Assembly: GCF_900176305.1 (NCBI RefSeq)
Contig: NZ_FWXH01000007.1
Span: 62,001 to 126,000 of the forward strand
From: Clostridium acidisoli DSM 12555
GTDB taxonomy: Bacteria > Bacillota > Clostridia > Clostridiales > Clostridiaceae
Direction of reading: 5' to 3'
DNA: 64,000 nt
Numbering within the stretch: the first letter of the stretch is position 1; each line of letters starts with the position of its first letter. The position numbers and the translations under genes were made by a program. Positions 1 to 8,978 of this stretch are shown here, in pieces. The notes beneath the pieces were generated by a model. It was not told where the DNA came from. It was given only the letters and a program-made list of their open reading frames with translations, and searched no databases.

Positions 1-1163
1 ATTAGGTCAGCAAGAGCCTTATTAGTAGTTTTATCAAATATTCTATATATCTTTTTAAAACCAGGGTTAGTTATCTTTTCTTCATTTTCACTTATTTTTA
101 TTTTAGGTACAATAATATTATTGTTTTCAATTGCTACTAATTTATACACACCACCAAAAACAGGCTCTGATTTTGCAGTGATTAGTCTTTCACCTACTCC
201 AAAGCTATCTATTTTAGCACCTTGTGCCAAAACATCTGTAATAATATGTTCGTCTAAAGAATTTGAAATTGTAATTTTAGCATCAGGATATCCTGCATCA
301 TCTAATATTTGTCTGCATTTTTTAGTGAGGTAAGTTATGTCACCACTGTCAATTCTAATTCCAACAGGTCTAATTCCCTTTGGTTTTAGAACTTCATCAA
401 ATACTTTTATTGCATTTGGTAGTCCAGATTTTAAAACGTTATATGTATCAATTAATAGAAGGCAGTTGTCAGGATAAACATTTGCCCAAGCTTTGAAAGA
501 TTCATATTCATTATCAAATAGTTGAACCCAAGAATGAGCCATTGTACCAATTGCAGGTATGCCAAACATTTCTTCTGAAATTGTACAAGCTGTAGCACTA
601 CAACCACCAATTACAGCAGCTCTAGAGCCATAAACAGCACCATCATAACCTTGAGCTCTTCTTGAACCAAACTCCATAACAGGTCTTCCATTTGCGGCTC
701 TGCAGATCCTATTTGCTTTTGTTGCAATTAAAGTTTGATGATTAACAGTTAAAAGAATCATAGTTTCTACAAATTGGGCTTGGATAGCAGGCCCTTTTAC
801 TGTAACTAAAGGTTCATTTGGGAAAACTGGATTTCCTTCTGGAACTGCAAAAACATCACAAGAAAATTTAAAGTTTCTTAAATAGTTTAAGAACTTTTCA
901 GAAAAACAACCTTTATATTTCAAGTATTCAATATCTTCTTCTGTAAATTTTAGACTTGATAAATATTCAATTAATTGGGTAACACCAGCCATTATACAAT
1001 ATCCACCATCATCAGGGACTTTTCTAAAAAACATATCAAAGTAAGCAATCTTATCACCTACACCATTTTCTAGATATCCATTTCCCATAGTGAGTTCATA
1101 AAAGTCTACAAGCATTGTAAGATTTCTTTCATTTCTTACATTAAAATTTTTATTGAGTTCCAT
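1..1163 (-). CDS. pncB: Nicotinate phosphoribosyltransferase (3' end outside window)
   Basis: Read on the minus strand from ATG 1163 to the left edge with no stop, so the C-terminus is missing. It makes nicotinate mononucleotide from nicotinate and PRPP in the NAD salvage pathway, in the cytosol. Seen: the N-terminal motif LVDFYELTMGNGY, then EFGSRRAQG, GGCSATA, MAHSWVQ, LLIDTYNV and RIDSGD, in the order typical of the family. About 387 residues are present, and clostridial members are usually near 480, so roughly 90 are missing. The start is supported by AGGAGAG a few bases upstream. It is transcribed away from the next gene and appears to stand alone here. No pseudogene signs in the visible part. 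Confidence 0.93.
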   Translation of the reverse strand, partial: MELNKNFNVRNERNLTMLVDFYELTMGNGYLENGVGDKIAYFDMFFRKVPDDGGYCIMAGVTQLIEYLSSLKFTEEDIEYLKYKGCFSEKFLNYLRNFKFSCDVFAVPEGNPVFPNEPLVTVKGPAIQAQFVETMILLTVNHQTLIATKANRICRAANGRPVMEFGSRRAQGYDGAVYGSRAAVIGGCSATACTISEEMFGIPAIGTMAHSWVQLFDNEYESFKAWANVYPDNCLLLIDTYNVLKSGLPNAIKVFDEVLKPKGIRPVGIRIDSGDITYLTKKCRQILDDAGYPDAKITISNSLDEHIITDVLAQGAKIDSFGVGERLITAKSEPVFGGVYKLVAIENNNIIVPKIKISENEEKITNPGFKKIYRIFDKTTNKALADL

Positions 1164-1407
1164 AATAAAAACTCTCCTATCTTTAAATTGTATTAGAAAC
1201 ATTTTTCAAAATGCATGATTTTGTAGAATATTTCTTAATTCCATAAAATTAACCTAAGAATAATTACATTCATTTTATTACTTAATTATATATTATACAA
1301 TATTTTTTTTATTTGTGGAAATAACGGTGTTTTAATATAATTTTTTTGTTAAGTAACTAAAAAAGTTGTACAATATATTGTATTGTAAATTAGAAGGAGA
1401 TGATTTT

Positions 1408-2322
1408 TTGAATTCAGATGTAATAAATCAGGTGTTAATTTTGTTTCTAATGATTTTTGTAGGGATATATGCGAGAAAAAGGAATTATATAAATAAGCAA
1501 ATAAATGATGGACTTAGCAAATTGCTTTTAAAAATAACGCTGCCACTATTAATAATAAGTTCTTTTAACACTAATTTTTCAAAAAGTATGATAGTTAATG
1601 CTGAAAAACTATTTATGTATACAATAATAGTGCATATCGTAATTATAGTATTTTCTAAAATAGTTTATTGTAAAGTGCCAATAAATAAGAGAGGTGTAGC
1701 AAAATTTGTAACCTTATTTTCAAATTCTGGTTTTATGGGTTATCCAGTGCTTAAAGGATTATATGGCAACCCAGGTGTATTTTATTGTTCAATTTTTGGA
1801 ATAGTCTTAAATGTTTTTATGTTTAGCTACGGAATAATGGTATTAGATGTAGAGGGAGGAAGCTCCTTTAAAGAACTAAAAAAAATAATTTTAAATCCGG
1901 CTATAGTGGCTATTATAATAGGAATAATTATTCTTGTTACAGGTATAAAGATCCCATATGTATTGTCCTCAATGATTAGTTCTGTTGGTTCAATGACCTC
2001 ACCATTATCAATGATAATAGTTGGAGTTATGCTTGCTGACACGAAGGTTAAGAATGCAATTAGTGGTAAAACAGTATACATAATAAGTTTTATAAAGCTT
2101 ATTGTTGTACCAGTGTTAACCTTTTTTACATTAAAACTTGTTGGTGCTCCCACATTAATAATTGATATAATAGTGTTACTCGAAGCTATGCCTGCAGCAT
2201 CTAATGCAGCAGTTTTAAGCTTTCAATATGGAGGGGACGAGCTTTTAGCAATAAAAAGCATATTTGTAAGTACAGTACTTTCAATAGTGGCAATTCCTGT
2301 AATTATTAAGTTATTATTATAG
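1408..2322 (+). CDS. AEC-family (auxin efflux carrier-like) permease
   Basis: A 304-residue, roughly ten-helix inner-membrane protein of the AEC family, which exports organic acids, amino acids or similar small anions. The substrate cannot be told from sequence. Seen: an N-terminal helix followed by YARKRNYIN, the conserved stretch LFSNSGFMGYPVLKGLYG around residues 110-127, and the C-terminal PAASNAAVLSFQYGGD motif typical of malate-permease-like members. I chose TTG 1408 because AAGGAGATG lies directly before it; the ATG at 1366 has no ribosome binding site and adds residues the family lacks. Single gene, 51 bases before the helicase gene, which may be co-transcribed. Confidence 0.85.
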   Translation: MNSDVINQVLILFLMIFVGIYARKRNYINKQINDGLSKLLLKITLPLLIISSFNTNFSKSMIVNAEKLFMYTIIVHIVIIVFSKIVYCKVPINKRGVAKFVTLFSNSGFMGYPVLKGLYGNPGVFYCSIFGIVLNVFMFSYGIMVLDVEGGSSFKELKKIILNPAIVAIIIGIIILVTGIKIPYVLSSMISSVGSMTSPLSMIIVGVMLADTKVKNAISGKTVYIISFIKLIVVPVLTFFTLKLVGAPTLIIDIIVLLEAMPAASNAAVLSFQYGGDELLAIKSIFVSTVLSIVAIPVIIKLLL

Positions 2323-2373
2323 GAAACTTGTCAATAATAAATAGTAAAAGGATTTTTTTATTTAGGTGGTTAA

Positions 2374-4554
2374 ATGATGGAACAGCAATTAACAGAAGAA
2401 TTTTGCAGTTTAAGAGATAAAATAATAGAGAATAGATACAATAAGCTTGATAATTCTCAAATTAATGCGGTATTAAACAATGATAAAAATTGTATAGTAA
2501 TAGCTTGTCCAGGTGCTGGGAAAACCCAGGTTATCATAAATAGAGTAGATTATTTATGTACTTTTGGACCTACCTATAATACAAAGCTTATTCCAAATTC
2601 TATAACAAAAGAACAAATAGAAGTTTTGAAACGTTATTTTAATAATGATGAAAATGTTATACCAGATGTACTTAGATATTTTGCAATTAAAGCTGAAAAT
2701 ATAGTTGTAATAACTTTTACTAGAGCTGCAGCAATAAATATGAAAAAAAGATATAAAAATTTATTTAAGACTATAAATGAACCGTTTTTTGGTACTTTTC
2801 ATGGTTTGTTTTACAGGATATTAAGGAGATACAAAAATTCTATTAATATAATTGAAGCATATGAAAGTTATAGAATTGTTAAACATGTATTATTAAAATA
2901 TATGGATGAAGTAAGCGAAGATAAATCAAGAGAGGTTATAGGTGATATATCAAAATATAAAACTTCAAGAAGGGTCTTCGATGAATTTCAACCATCAATT
3001 GAAAAAGGCATATTTAAGGAATGTCTAGATAATTATGAGGGATATAAGAAAGAAAAAGGTTTAATTGATTTTGATGATATTCAACTTCAATGCTTAGAAC
3101 TCTTTAAACATAATGAAAATTTGTTGATGGGGTATGGAAAACTATTTAAATATATGTTAGTTGATGAGTTTCAGGATTCAGATTTACTACAAATAGAACT
3201 TCTAAAACTTTTAAATAGGGAGAATAGTATATATGCCGTAGGAGATGAAGATCAATGTATTTATGGATTTAGAGGCTCGAGACCTGACTGTATGGTAGAG
3301 TTTAATAAAGTATTTATTGATGGACAAAAGATATATCTAAACAAAAATTATAGGAGCAAATGTAATATAGTTGATATTTCAAAAAATCTTATAAAGAACA
3401 ATCTAATGAGAAACGAAAAAGCCATATATGCAAATAAATCTGAAGAAGGTAATATAACTGTACTTAATAATGCAAATGAAAATATGCAGGCAGAAGAAAT
3501 TTATCAGAACATTATAAAGCTGAAAGAAGTAAATGAAGAGAAGTATAGTGATTTTGCTATTCTTTATAGGACAAACGTTGAGAGTAGAAGTCTTATAGAT
3601 AATTTCATAAGAAGGGACATACCATTTAGACTTTTAGATAGGGAATATAATTTCTTTGAACATTTTATTTGCAAGGACATTCTAGCATATTTAAAACTTA
3701 GCATTGACAGCACAGATAAAATTAGCTTTTTAAGGATAATAAATAAGCCATTTAGATACATCGGAAAGGTGAATCTTGAAAAAATAAAATCCTATAGGTT
3801 TAAAGAAGATTTATTTGAAGTTTTAAAAAATGTAGATGATTTGCCTCTTTTTCAAATGAAAACTGTGGATAAACTAAAGAATTCAATTCAAAGATTAAAT
3901 AAAATGTCACTTACAGGAGCAATTCAAACTGTAATTTTAGAACTTGGATATCAAGATTACATAACTGAATACTCTAAAAAATTCAAAGCAGATGTGAATG
4001 AATTGCTTCAAATTATTGAAGAATTTAAAAAATCATCAGAAGAATATAAGAGTATAATTACTTTTTTAGCACATGTAGAAGAGGTTGCAGAAAAACTTAA
4101 AAACAATAAAAAAGATTTAAGCAAAGATGCAGTAATACTTAGTACTATACACGGTGTAAAAGGAATGGAGTTTAAAAATGTATTTATAGCTAACTGCTGT
4201 GAGGAAACCATACCGCATAAGAACAGTATAGAAAACAACCTAGAAGAAGAAAGACGACTTTTTTATGTTGGAATAACTAGAGCAATCGATAGTTTATGGA
4301 TATGCATAAGTAGAGATATAAGGGGAAAATCAAAGGATCCATCAAGATTTGTAGCAGAATGTGGACTTAAGTTTAATAGCTCATACACTGGTAAATATGA
4401 AGTAGGTGAAAGTGTAAAACATATGTCTTTTGGCCGTGGAAAAATAACAGAACTTAATGATAGTGTTGTTGAAATTGAATTTGAGGGTGGAGTGAAAAGA
4501 AAATTTGACCCTGTGATTTTGGTGAATAATAGGCTTATTGAGAAGATTATCTAA
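2374..4554 (+). CDS. UvrD/Rep/PcrA-family superfamily 1 DNA helicase
   Basis: A 726-residue ATP-dependent 3'-5' DNA helicase by family. Seen: Q-motif-like DNSQINAV (26-33), Walker A ACPGAGKTQ (44-52), motif Ia ITFTRAAA, motif II VDEFQDSD (263-270), motif III GDEDQCIYGFRGS (290-302), a later TIHGVKGMEFKNVFI and motif VI FYVGITRA. The last 50 residues, starting VGESVKHMSFGRGKI, resemble the Tudor-like C-terminal domain by which PcrA contacts RNA polymerase. An insertion of about 55 residues separates Walker A from motif Ia, which is more than in classical PcrA. It may therefore be a second UvrD-type enzyme rather than the housekeeping copy; role in repair is inferred. AGGTGG precedes ATG ATG. 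Confidence 0.9.
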   Translation: MMEQQLTEEFCSLRDKIIENRYNKLDNSQINAVLNNDKNCIVIACPGAGKTQVIINRVDYLCTFGPTYNTKLIPNSITKEQIEVLKRYFNNDENVIPDVLRYFAIKAENIVVITFTRAAAINMKKRYKNLFKTINEPFFGTFHGLFYRILRRYKNSINIIEAYESYRIVKHVLLKYMDEVSEDKSREVIGDISKYKTSRRVFDEFQPSIEKGIFKECLDNYEGYKKEKGLIDFDDIQLQCLELFKHNENLLMGYGKLFKYMLVDEFQDSDLLQIELLKLLNRENSIYAVGDEDQCIYGFRGSRPDCMVEFNKVFIDGQKIYLNKNYRSKCNIVDISKNLIKNNLMRNEKAIYANKSEEGNITVLNNANENMQAEEIYQNIIKLKEVNEEKYSDFAILYRTNVESRSLIDNFIRRDIPFRLLDREYNFFEHFICKDILAYLKLSIDSTDKISFLRIINKPFRYIGKVNLEKIKSYRFKEDLFEVLKNVDDLPLFQMKTVDKLKNSIQRLNKMSLTGAIQTVILELGYQDYITEYSKKFKADVNELLQIIEEFKKSSEEYKSIITFLAHVEEVAEKLKNNKKDLSKDAVILSTIHGVKGMEFKNVFIANCCEETIPHKNSIENNLEEERRLFYVGITRAIDSLWICISRDIRGKSKDPSRFVAECGLKFNSSYTGKYEVGESVKHMSFGRGKITELNDSVVEIEFEGGVKRKFDPVILVNNRLIEKII

Positions 4555-4586
4555 ACTAAATTTCAATTGGATTAAAACCCAATATA

Positions 4587-4615
4587 TTGTAAAAATATAT
4601 ATAGTTTGTTATAAT
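4587..4615 (+). promoter_or_regulatory. Promoter of the serine-rich protein gene
   Basis: TTGTAA at 4587-4592, a 17-base spacer and TATAAT at 4610-4615, about 50 bases before the start codon at 4666. This is a good match to a housekeeping sigma-A promoter. No operator-like palindrome was seen beside it. Confidence 0.6.
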
Positions 4616-4665
4616 GGCAATGGTTAAGTTATATATGTCATTGAAACTACATATGGAGGGGTAAA

Positions 4666-5244
4666 ATGAAAAAAATTAGAAGTATATCAATTACAATCTT
4701 ATGTGTACTGATTTTAGTAGTTCAGTCATCAATAGTATTTGCAGGAACACCTTCTACCAAAGCAGGAGGATATGGTTCAGGATCGTTTAGTAAATCAAGT
4801 AGTACAAGTAGTAGTTCAAAAAGCACAGGTAGTTCGAAAAGTACAAGTAGTTCAAGTAGTTCAAAAAATTCGAGCATTTCCAAGAGTACAAATACTTCAA
4901 GTAAAGCAGGAGGATATTCAACAGGCTCATTTAGTAAATCAAATACTTCCAAAGGCACAAGTACTTCAAGTAGCTCAAATAATGCAAAGAGAACTAGTAG
5001 CACAACAGCTACTCCATATAGTTCAACATTATCAAAATCAGGAAAGCCAACAAATTATTATAGATCGGCAACAAGTAGTGGCTTTTATTTTTTTGGATTT
5101 CCTCACAGAACATATTATTATGACAGTACAGGACATGAATATTATTACAATGCAAAACCTTCTGCAGGCGGTGTAATTGTAGATATATTAATTGTGATAA
5201 TAATAGCAGGAATAATAATAGCTGCATTAAGGAGAAAGAGATAA
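4666..5244 (+). CDS. Secreted serine-rich low-complexity protein with C-terminal membrane anchor
   Basis: A 192-residue protein of unknown function. Seen: a signal peptide (KK, hydrophobic core, cleavage near VFAG at residue 27); a region at about 30-115 made almost wholly of Ser, Thr, Lys, Asn and Gly; two copies of KAGGYxxGSFSKS at about 30 and 85 that frame the low-complexity stretch; an aromatic patch rich in Tyr (FFGFPHRTYYY, HEYYYN) at about 138-160; and a final transmembrane helix followed by RRKR. The topology implies an extracellular stalk with a membrane-anchored Tyr-rich end, possibly glycosylated or a spacer, which is inference. AGGGG ribosome binding site. The next gene starts 4 bases after the stop, so the two are co-translated. 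Confidence 0.75.
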   Translation: MKKIRSISITILCVLILVVQSSIVFAGTPSTKAGGYGSGSFSKSSSTSSSSKSTGSSKSTSSSSSSKNSSISKSTNTSSKAGGYSTGSFSKSNTSKGTSTSSSSNNAKRTSSTTATPYSSTLSKSGKPTNYYRSATSSGFYFFGFPHRTYYYDSTGHEYYYNAKPSAGGVIVDILIVIIIAGIIIAALRRKR

Positions 5245-5248
5245 TAAA

Positions 5249-5626
5249 ATGAGATATTTTATATTGTTGAAATATGAAAAATGGGACGAAAGTGGATATC
5301 TAAGTACTTTTTATAATACGCCAAGACCAATAGAAGGACATAGGAGTATTCAGGAATTACTTGATATAATCATAAGAGATAATGGATTAAGAAGTGCAGC
5401 TGTAGTTACATTTGAAGAAATGCCAGAGCAATTTATAGCAGGTGATTTCGTATATTTTGTAAGTTATATGTATTATGATATGGATGGGTGTGAAATTCAT
5501 GATAGTGGAATTACAGAGATTGATCACCAGATATTTAACGAAAGAGACATAGAAGAAATTTGTAGAGATTTAGAAAGAGAAAATGGTTACAATAATATAT
5601 GTATAACGGGAATCAAATTGCTATAA
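5249..5626 (+). CDS. Hypothetical cytosolic protein, partner of the serine-rich protein
   Basis: 125 residues, acidic, with no signal peptide, membrane helix or cysteine cluster. I do not recognise the family. The sequence is rich in Tyr and Asp/Glu and contains VYFVSYMYYDMDGCEIHDSG near the middle. It begins 4 bases after the stop of the serine-rich surface protein gene and its AGGAG lies inside that gene's last codons, so expression is coupled. A shared role is inferred only from this arrangement. Confidence 0.7.
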   Translation: MRYFILLKYEKWDESGYLSTFYNTPRPIEGHRSIQELLDIIIRDNGLRSAAVVTFEEMPEQFIAGDFVYFVSYMYYDMDGCEIHDSGITEIDHQIFNERDIEEICRDLERENGYNNICITGIKLL

Positions 5627-5644
5627 AAAAAATATGTGAAAAGG

Positions 5645-5671
5645 ATGACTTTTACATTGTGTAGAAGTCAT
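5645..5671. terminator. Bidirectional terminator between convergent genes
   Basis: ATGACTT (5645-5651) and AAGTCAT (5665-5671) form a hairpin flanked by A-rich sequence on the left and TTTTCTTT on the right. It lies between the plus-strand hypothetical gene and the minus-strand DUF5317 gene, and overlaps the last codons of the latter. Confidence 0.55.
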
Positions 5672-6209
5672 TTTCTTTAACATTAATGCATTCTATGGCT
5701 TTATATATAATTATAAATACAAAAACTCTTATTAAAATATCTCCAATGCTCATTATACTATAGCCAACATCAAAGATGTCAGTTAAAAATTTAAATTTTG
5801 TTGTAGAGGTTCCAAGCATGTGTATATCGTTAACTTTGCTAAAAATATCAGCTTTTGCATAACCTGTGAATTTAGATAAAGATATAAATACTGGCATTTT
5901 ACCACCATTAGATTTCATTGCTACATAATTACACAAACTTCCTAATAAAACAAAAACCGATCCAATAATAGAATTTATATACAGATTGTATTTAACTACT
6001 AAAATAAATACAGATAAAAGCAGCAGTAATTTAAATTGGCTTGAATATTTTACAGGGGAATAAACTCCTTTAAATATCATAAATTCCAATATTATATACA
6101 AAAAAGCCATAACTAGCATTGGATAAACAGTCCAAGATTTAAACAAAGGTTTTATTTTATATTTTTTAATTTTTGCGGCTAAAATAGCTATAAATATAGT
6201 CTCAATCAT
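5652..6209 (-). CDS. DUF5317-family integral membrane protein
   Basis: A 185-residue membrane protein with about five hydrophobic segments. Seen: a middle motif NGGKMPVF, a loop resembling the family's H-x-x-G region (DIHMLGTSTTKFKFLTDIF), and the C-terminal SIGDILIRVFVF pattern, which together point to DUF5317. No function is established for the family. GAGGT lies before ATG 6209. It is followed on the same strand, 45 bases upstream, by the histidine kinase of the agr-like locus, so read-through from that locus is possible. It could be a late member of the same transcript, which is inference. Confidence 0.7.
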   Translation of the reverse strand: MIETIFIAILAAKIKKYKIKPLFKSWTVYPMLVMAFLYIILEFMIFKGVYSPVKYSSQFKLLLLLSVFILVVKYNLYINSIIGSVFVLLGSLCNYVAMKSNGGKMPVFISLSKFTGYAKADIFSKVNDIHMLGTSTTKFKFLTDIFDVGYSIMSIGDILIRVFVFIIIYKAIECINVKENDFYTM

Positions 6210-6254
6210 ATTTTTACCTCGTATATTCTTTCATTATAATAATATTAATAAACG

Positions 6255-8108
6255 TCAAACGTTTGTATATATGTCTGAAAATTCTATGCTTATTCTATCA
6301 GTGTTGGTTTCGTATATTATGTTTTGATATTTTTCAGGATGTTTAAGAATTTTAGCGGGTAAAATAATAATAAATTCACTACCCTTTCCAAGTTGACTTT
6401 TTAATTCAATTGTCCCATTATGCATTTCTACAAAAGACTTAACTAAAGATAAACCTATTCCGCTCCCTTCACTAATACGTTTTAATGTTCTATCAACTTG
6501 TCCGAATCTTTCAAATATCAGATTTTCTTTGTTAGCTGGTATGCCAAGACCTGTATCCTTAACTGAAATTGAAATTTTATCTCCAATATCATTTAATGTT
6601 ACTAATATTTTTCCATTTGCTTTAGAATATTTAACAGCATTTGAAAGTAAATTAAGCATAATTCTTTCAATTTTATCAGGATCAAAGCCCATAATTTTCT
6701 CTTCAATATCAGTATCAAATACAAGATTTAAATGTTTACTTTCTACATATGGTGCTACAGATAAAGTAATATCCTCTACTATTTTTACTATATCATAATT
6801 TCCAAGATTTAATTTTAAAAAACCAGAATCAACCTTAGTAATATCTAAGAAGTTGTTAATTAATCGCATTAGTCTATAACAATTTTGCTTAATTAATGCT
6901 ACATACTCGTCAATTTTATGTTCAAATTTTATGTTGTCGGTTTTATAAATGTCCAGTACTTGAATAGCTGAAAATATTACATTTAGGGGAGTTTTTAGTT
7001 CGTGAGAAATGTTAGCAAATAATTCAATAATAGAGTTATTAAATTGTTTAGTTTCATTTAATAATTCCACTTTTTTTTCTACATCTTGTTGTAATTGTTT
7101 TACCTGAATTTCTGAAGAAATATCATGTATTATACTTAATATTGCAGGTTTACCCTCATATAAAAAATAATTTGAAATATATTCAACTGTAATTAGCTCA
7201 CCACTACTATTTAATAAATTAACTTGGAATTTTATTAATGTTTTTTTATTGTTCAATTCTTGTTCAAATATTTTTTTTACGTAACGTTTTTTTTCATTGC
7301 AAATTAAATCATAAATAGATTTTGTTATTAATTCGTCCATATTAAAATTTAGTAGTTTGGTTGCACTTTCATTTGCAAAAATAACTTTATTATCATCATG
7401 AACTAAGATTACATCTTTTGAGTTTTCAATAATCATACGGCAACAAACTTCATTTTTTAATAAATTTTCTTCAATACGTTTGTTTTTATTGTTTTCGTTC
7501 ATCAATTTCTTATTAAGCTCATTTAATTGTAGGATTTTTCTATTTATATTTTCTTCTTCAATTTCAACATAATAACCAAGTGGCCATGCAGTTAAAATAA
7601 ATACTCCAGCAATAATTAAATCATTTTCAAAATATATATTAAAGCTTAAATTTTTAAAAGAAAACAAGTCAACTAATAATATTACAATTGAAGAAATAGA
7701 AGCTATTAAAAGCCCATGCTTTTTTCCAGATTGTAAAGTTGCTGTAATAATTATAAACATAAATAAAAACTTATATTGATAAATATAAGTGCCAGAAAGG
7801 AGGATTAATAAAGAAAATATGCAGATAAAAATGTAATTTTCAATATGATATATTTTGCCTTTATTTTGATGCTTTTCAAATATTTTTGTAGAAAATGACC
7901 ATAATAGATAAACTAAAATAATGCATAAGGAGAAGAAGCCAATTCTATTTAAATAAAAATAGTTAAGTTTTGGATGATTTTCAAATGAATTGTAGCTTAA
8001 ATCAAAATTATTATTAATAATTAATATACTAAATAATAATGAGGCAAGCTTTATTACATATATAATATCATTTACATTTTTCTGATTATTTTCTTCAAAT
8101 TCAAACAA
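6255..8108 (-). CDS. Membrane-bound PAS sensor histidine kinase of the agr-like locus
   Basis: 617 residues. Seen: six to seven transmembrane helices in residues 20-182, a coiled coil at about 183-220, a PAS domain at about 222-332, HisKA with H-box NISHELKTPL (phospho-accepting His369), N-box LLSNAVKYS (Asn490), G1 KDTGLGIP (518-524) and G2 GSGIGLSLV. The last residues, RISIEFSDIY, extend beyond the ATPase domain. The start is TTG 8108 with a GGGTGTG ribosome site; no other Met occurs before residue 117. There is no response regulator gene beside it, so it is an orphan kinase. In clostridia such orphans often phosphorylate Spo0A (family knowledge). Its position after agrD suggests it senses the peptide, but it is not of the AgrC family. 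Confidence 0.85.
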   Translation of the reverse strand: MFEFEENNQKNVNDIIYVIKLASLLFSILIINNNFDLSYNSFENHPKLNYFYLNRIGFFSLCIILVYLLWSFSTKIFEKHQNKGKIYHIENYIFICIFSLLILLSGTYIYQYKFLFMFIIITATLQSGKKHGLLIASISSIVILLVDLFSFKNLSFNIYFENDLIIAGVFILTAWPLGYYVEIEEENINRKILQLNELNKKLMNENNKNKRIEENLLKNEVCCRMIIENSKDVILVHDDNKVIFANESATKLLNFNMDELITKSIYDLICNEKKRYVKKIFEQELNNKKTLIKFQVNLLNSSGELITVEYISNYFLYEGKPAILSIIHDISSEIQVKQLQQDVEKKVELLNETKQFNNSIIELFANISHELKTPLNVIFSAIQVLDIYKTDNIKFEHKIDEYVALIKQNCYRLMRLINNFLDITKVDSGFLKLNLGNYDIVKIVEDITLSVAPYVESKHLNLVFDTDIEEKIMGFDPDKIERIMLNLLSNAVKYSKANGKILVTLNDIGDKISISVKDTGLGIPANKENLIFERFGQVDRTLKRISEGSGIGLSLVKSFVEMHNGTIELKSQLGKGSEFIIILPAKILKHPEKYQNIIYETNTDRISIEFSDIYTNV

Positions 8109-8149
8109 CGTAATTTCACACCCATCTATAAATAATATAATTTTTTAGT

Positions 8150-8179
8150 ATTTAAGGACCGATTTCTCGATCCTTAAAT
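8150..8179 (-). other. Strong hairpin just after agrD
   Basis: ATTTAAGGATCG and CGGTCCTTAAAT on the minus strand form a 12-base-pair stem with one G-U pair and a six-base loop, one base after the agrD stop. The RNA after it reads ACUAAAAAAUU, not a U-run, so this is not a normal intrinsic terminator. It may protect the agrBD part of the message or attenuate the kinase gene. Confidence 0.6.
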
Positions 8180-8180
8180 G

Positions 8181-8318
8181 TTAGTCTTCTATAAGACACT
8201 TTGGTTCTTCAGGTTGATATAGAACCCAAAAACATGCAGAAACAGCTGTACTTAAGGCAAACAATGTTAGAATACTAGCAGTTACACCTAATAGTTTTTT
8301 TGATAACTTGTCCTTCAT
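8181..8318 (-). CDS. agrD: AgrD-type cyclic autoinducer peptide precursor
   Basis: A 45-residue ORF. Seen: an amphipathic, Lys-rich N-terminus (MKDKLSKKLLG), a hydrophobic middle, a segment S27-A28-C29-F30-W31-V32-L33, then the acidic tail YQPEEPKCLIED. The tail and the Cys five residues before it are the hallmarks of clostridial AgrD. AgrB is expected to cut after L33 and close a thiolactone between C29 and L33. The peptide is close to the C. perfringens signal, which has a CLWFT ring before a YQPEEP-like tail (from memory). AAGGTGG precedes ATG 8318, and the gene begins 14 bases after the agrB stop, so the two are coupled. Confidence 0.93.
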   Translation of the reverse strand: MKDKLSKKLLGVTASILTLFALSTAVSACFWVLYQPEEPKCLIED

Positions 8319-8332
8319 TTTTATTCCACCTT

Positions 8333-8977
8333 TCATAATTTTATTGATATAGAATCTATTTTGTGTATAAATTTATGACCTAAATATGTTAAAGTAAATG
8401 TTTGCCATGTAGTCCCTATAGAGATGCAAAAAGCATAGATTAAAAAATTAATATTACTACTATTTATATATAACAGAAGTAAAATACTTATAATTCCATA
8501 TAATATACATACAATTATTAAAGATGATTGCTTTAATTTTTGTCTTTTTAAGATGTTATTTATTGGCTTTGCAGAGCTATCTACTGGGGCATGTTTATGA
8601 ATATAATAATAGGAATATATAAAACTTATAATAATTAGCAAAAATATGATTGTAAGGGGAAGAGTTTTCAAAATAAAAATTGTGAATAAACTAAAAGATA
8701 CACAAACAAAAGTTCCAATTAGAGCACAACGATTTGGAGAACAGGAATGTACCCCACCAGAATATTTTCTTAATATACTAATAGAAAAAGAGATAACCAA
8801 TGATTCAAAAAATACATGAAAGAGAAAACCAAATGTCATAATTAAAAAAATTGAGAAAAATGTTTGGAGTAGTCCAAAAGCTCCATATGTTAAAATTTCT
8901 TCATGATTGTTATCTAAATTTAATCTAATAGCAACAGTATGACCAATTTTAATGGATAATCGTTCTAATAAGAACAT
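8333..8977 (-). CDS. agrB: AgrB-type autoinducer-processing membrane peptidase
   Basis: A 214-residue polytopic membrane protease that cleaves the AgrD C-terminal tail and promotes ring closure and export. Seen: N-terminal LLERLSIKIGHTVA, then the family core RKYSGGVHSCSPNRCALIG, containing the catalytic His (in GGVH) and Cys (in HSCSPNRC), followed by hydrophobic segments. Start ATG 8977 is chosen because GAAAGGAG lies 9 bases before it; the TTG at 8998 would bury this site in the coding region. The stop of the upstream membrane protein lies one base before the ATG, so translation is coupled both upstream and to agrD downstream. Confidence 0.93.
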   Translation of the reverse strand: MFLLERLSIKIGHTVAIRLNLDNNHEEILTYGAFGLLQTFFSIFLIMTFGFLFHVFFESLVISFSISILRKYSGGVHSCSPNRCALIGTFVCVSFSLFTIFILKTLPLTIIFLLIIISFIYSYYYIHKHAPVDSSAKPINNILKRQKLKQSSLIIVCILYGIISILLLLYINSSNINFLIYAFCISIGTTWQTFTLTYLGHKFIHKIDSISIKL

Positions 8978-8978
8978 G

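Noticed and set aside
4722-5003. Leu/Glu-rich open frame on the minus strand and a Gln/Val-rich frame on the plus strand
   Set aside because: Both are shadows of the serine-rich repeat gene, whose low-complexity codons keep other frames open.
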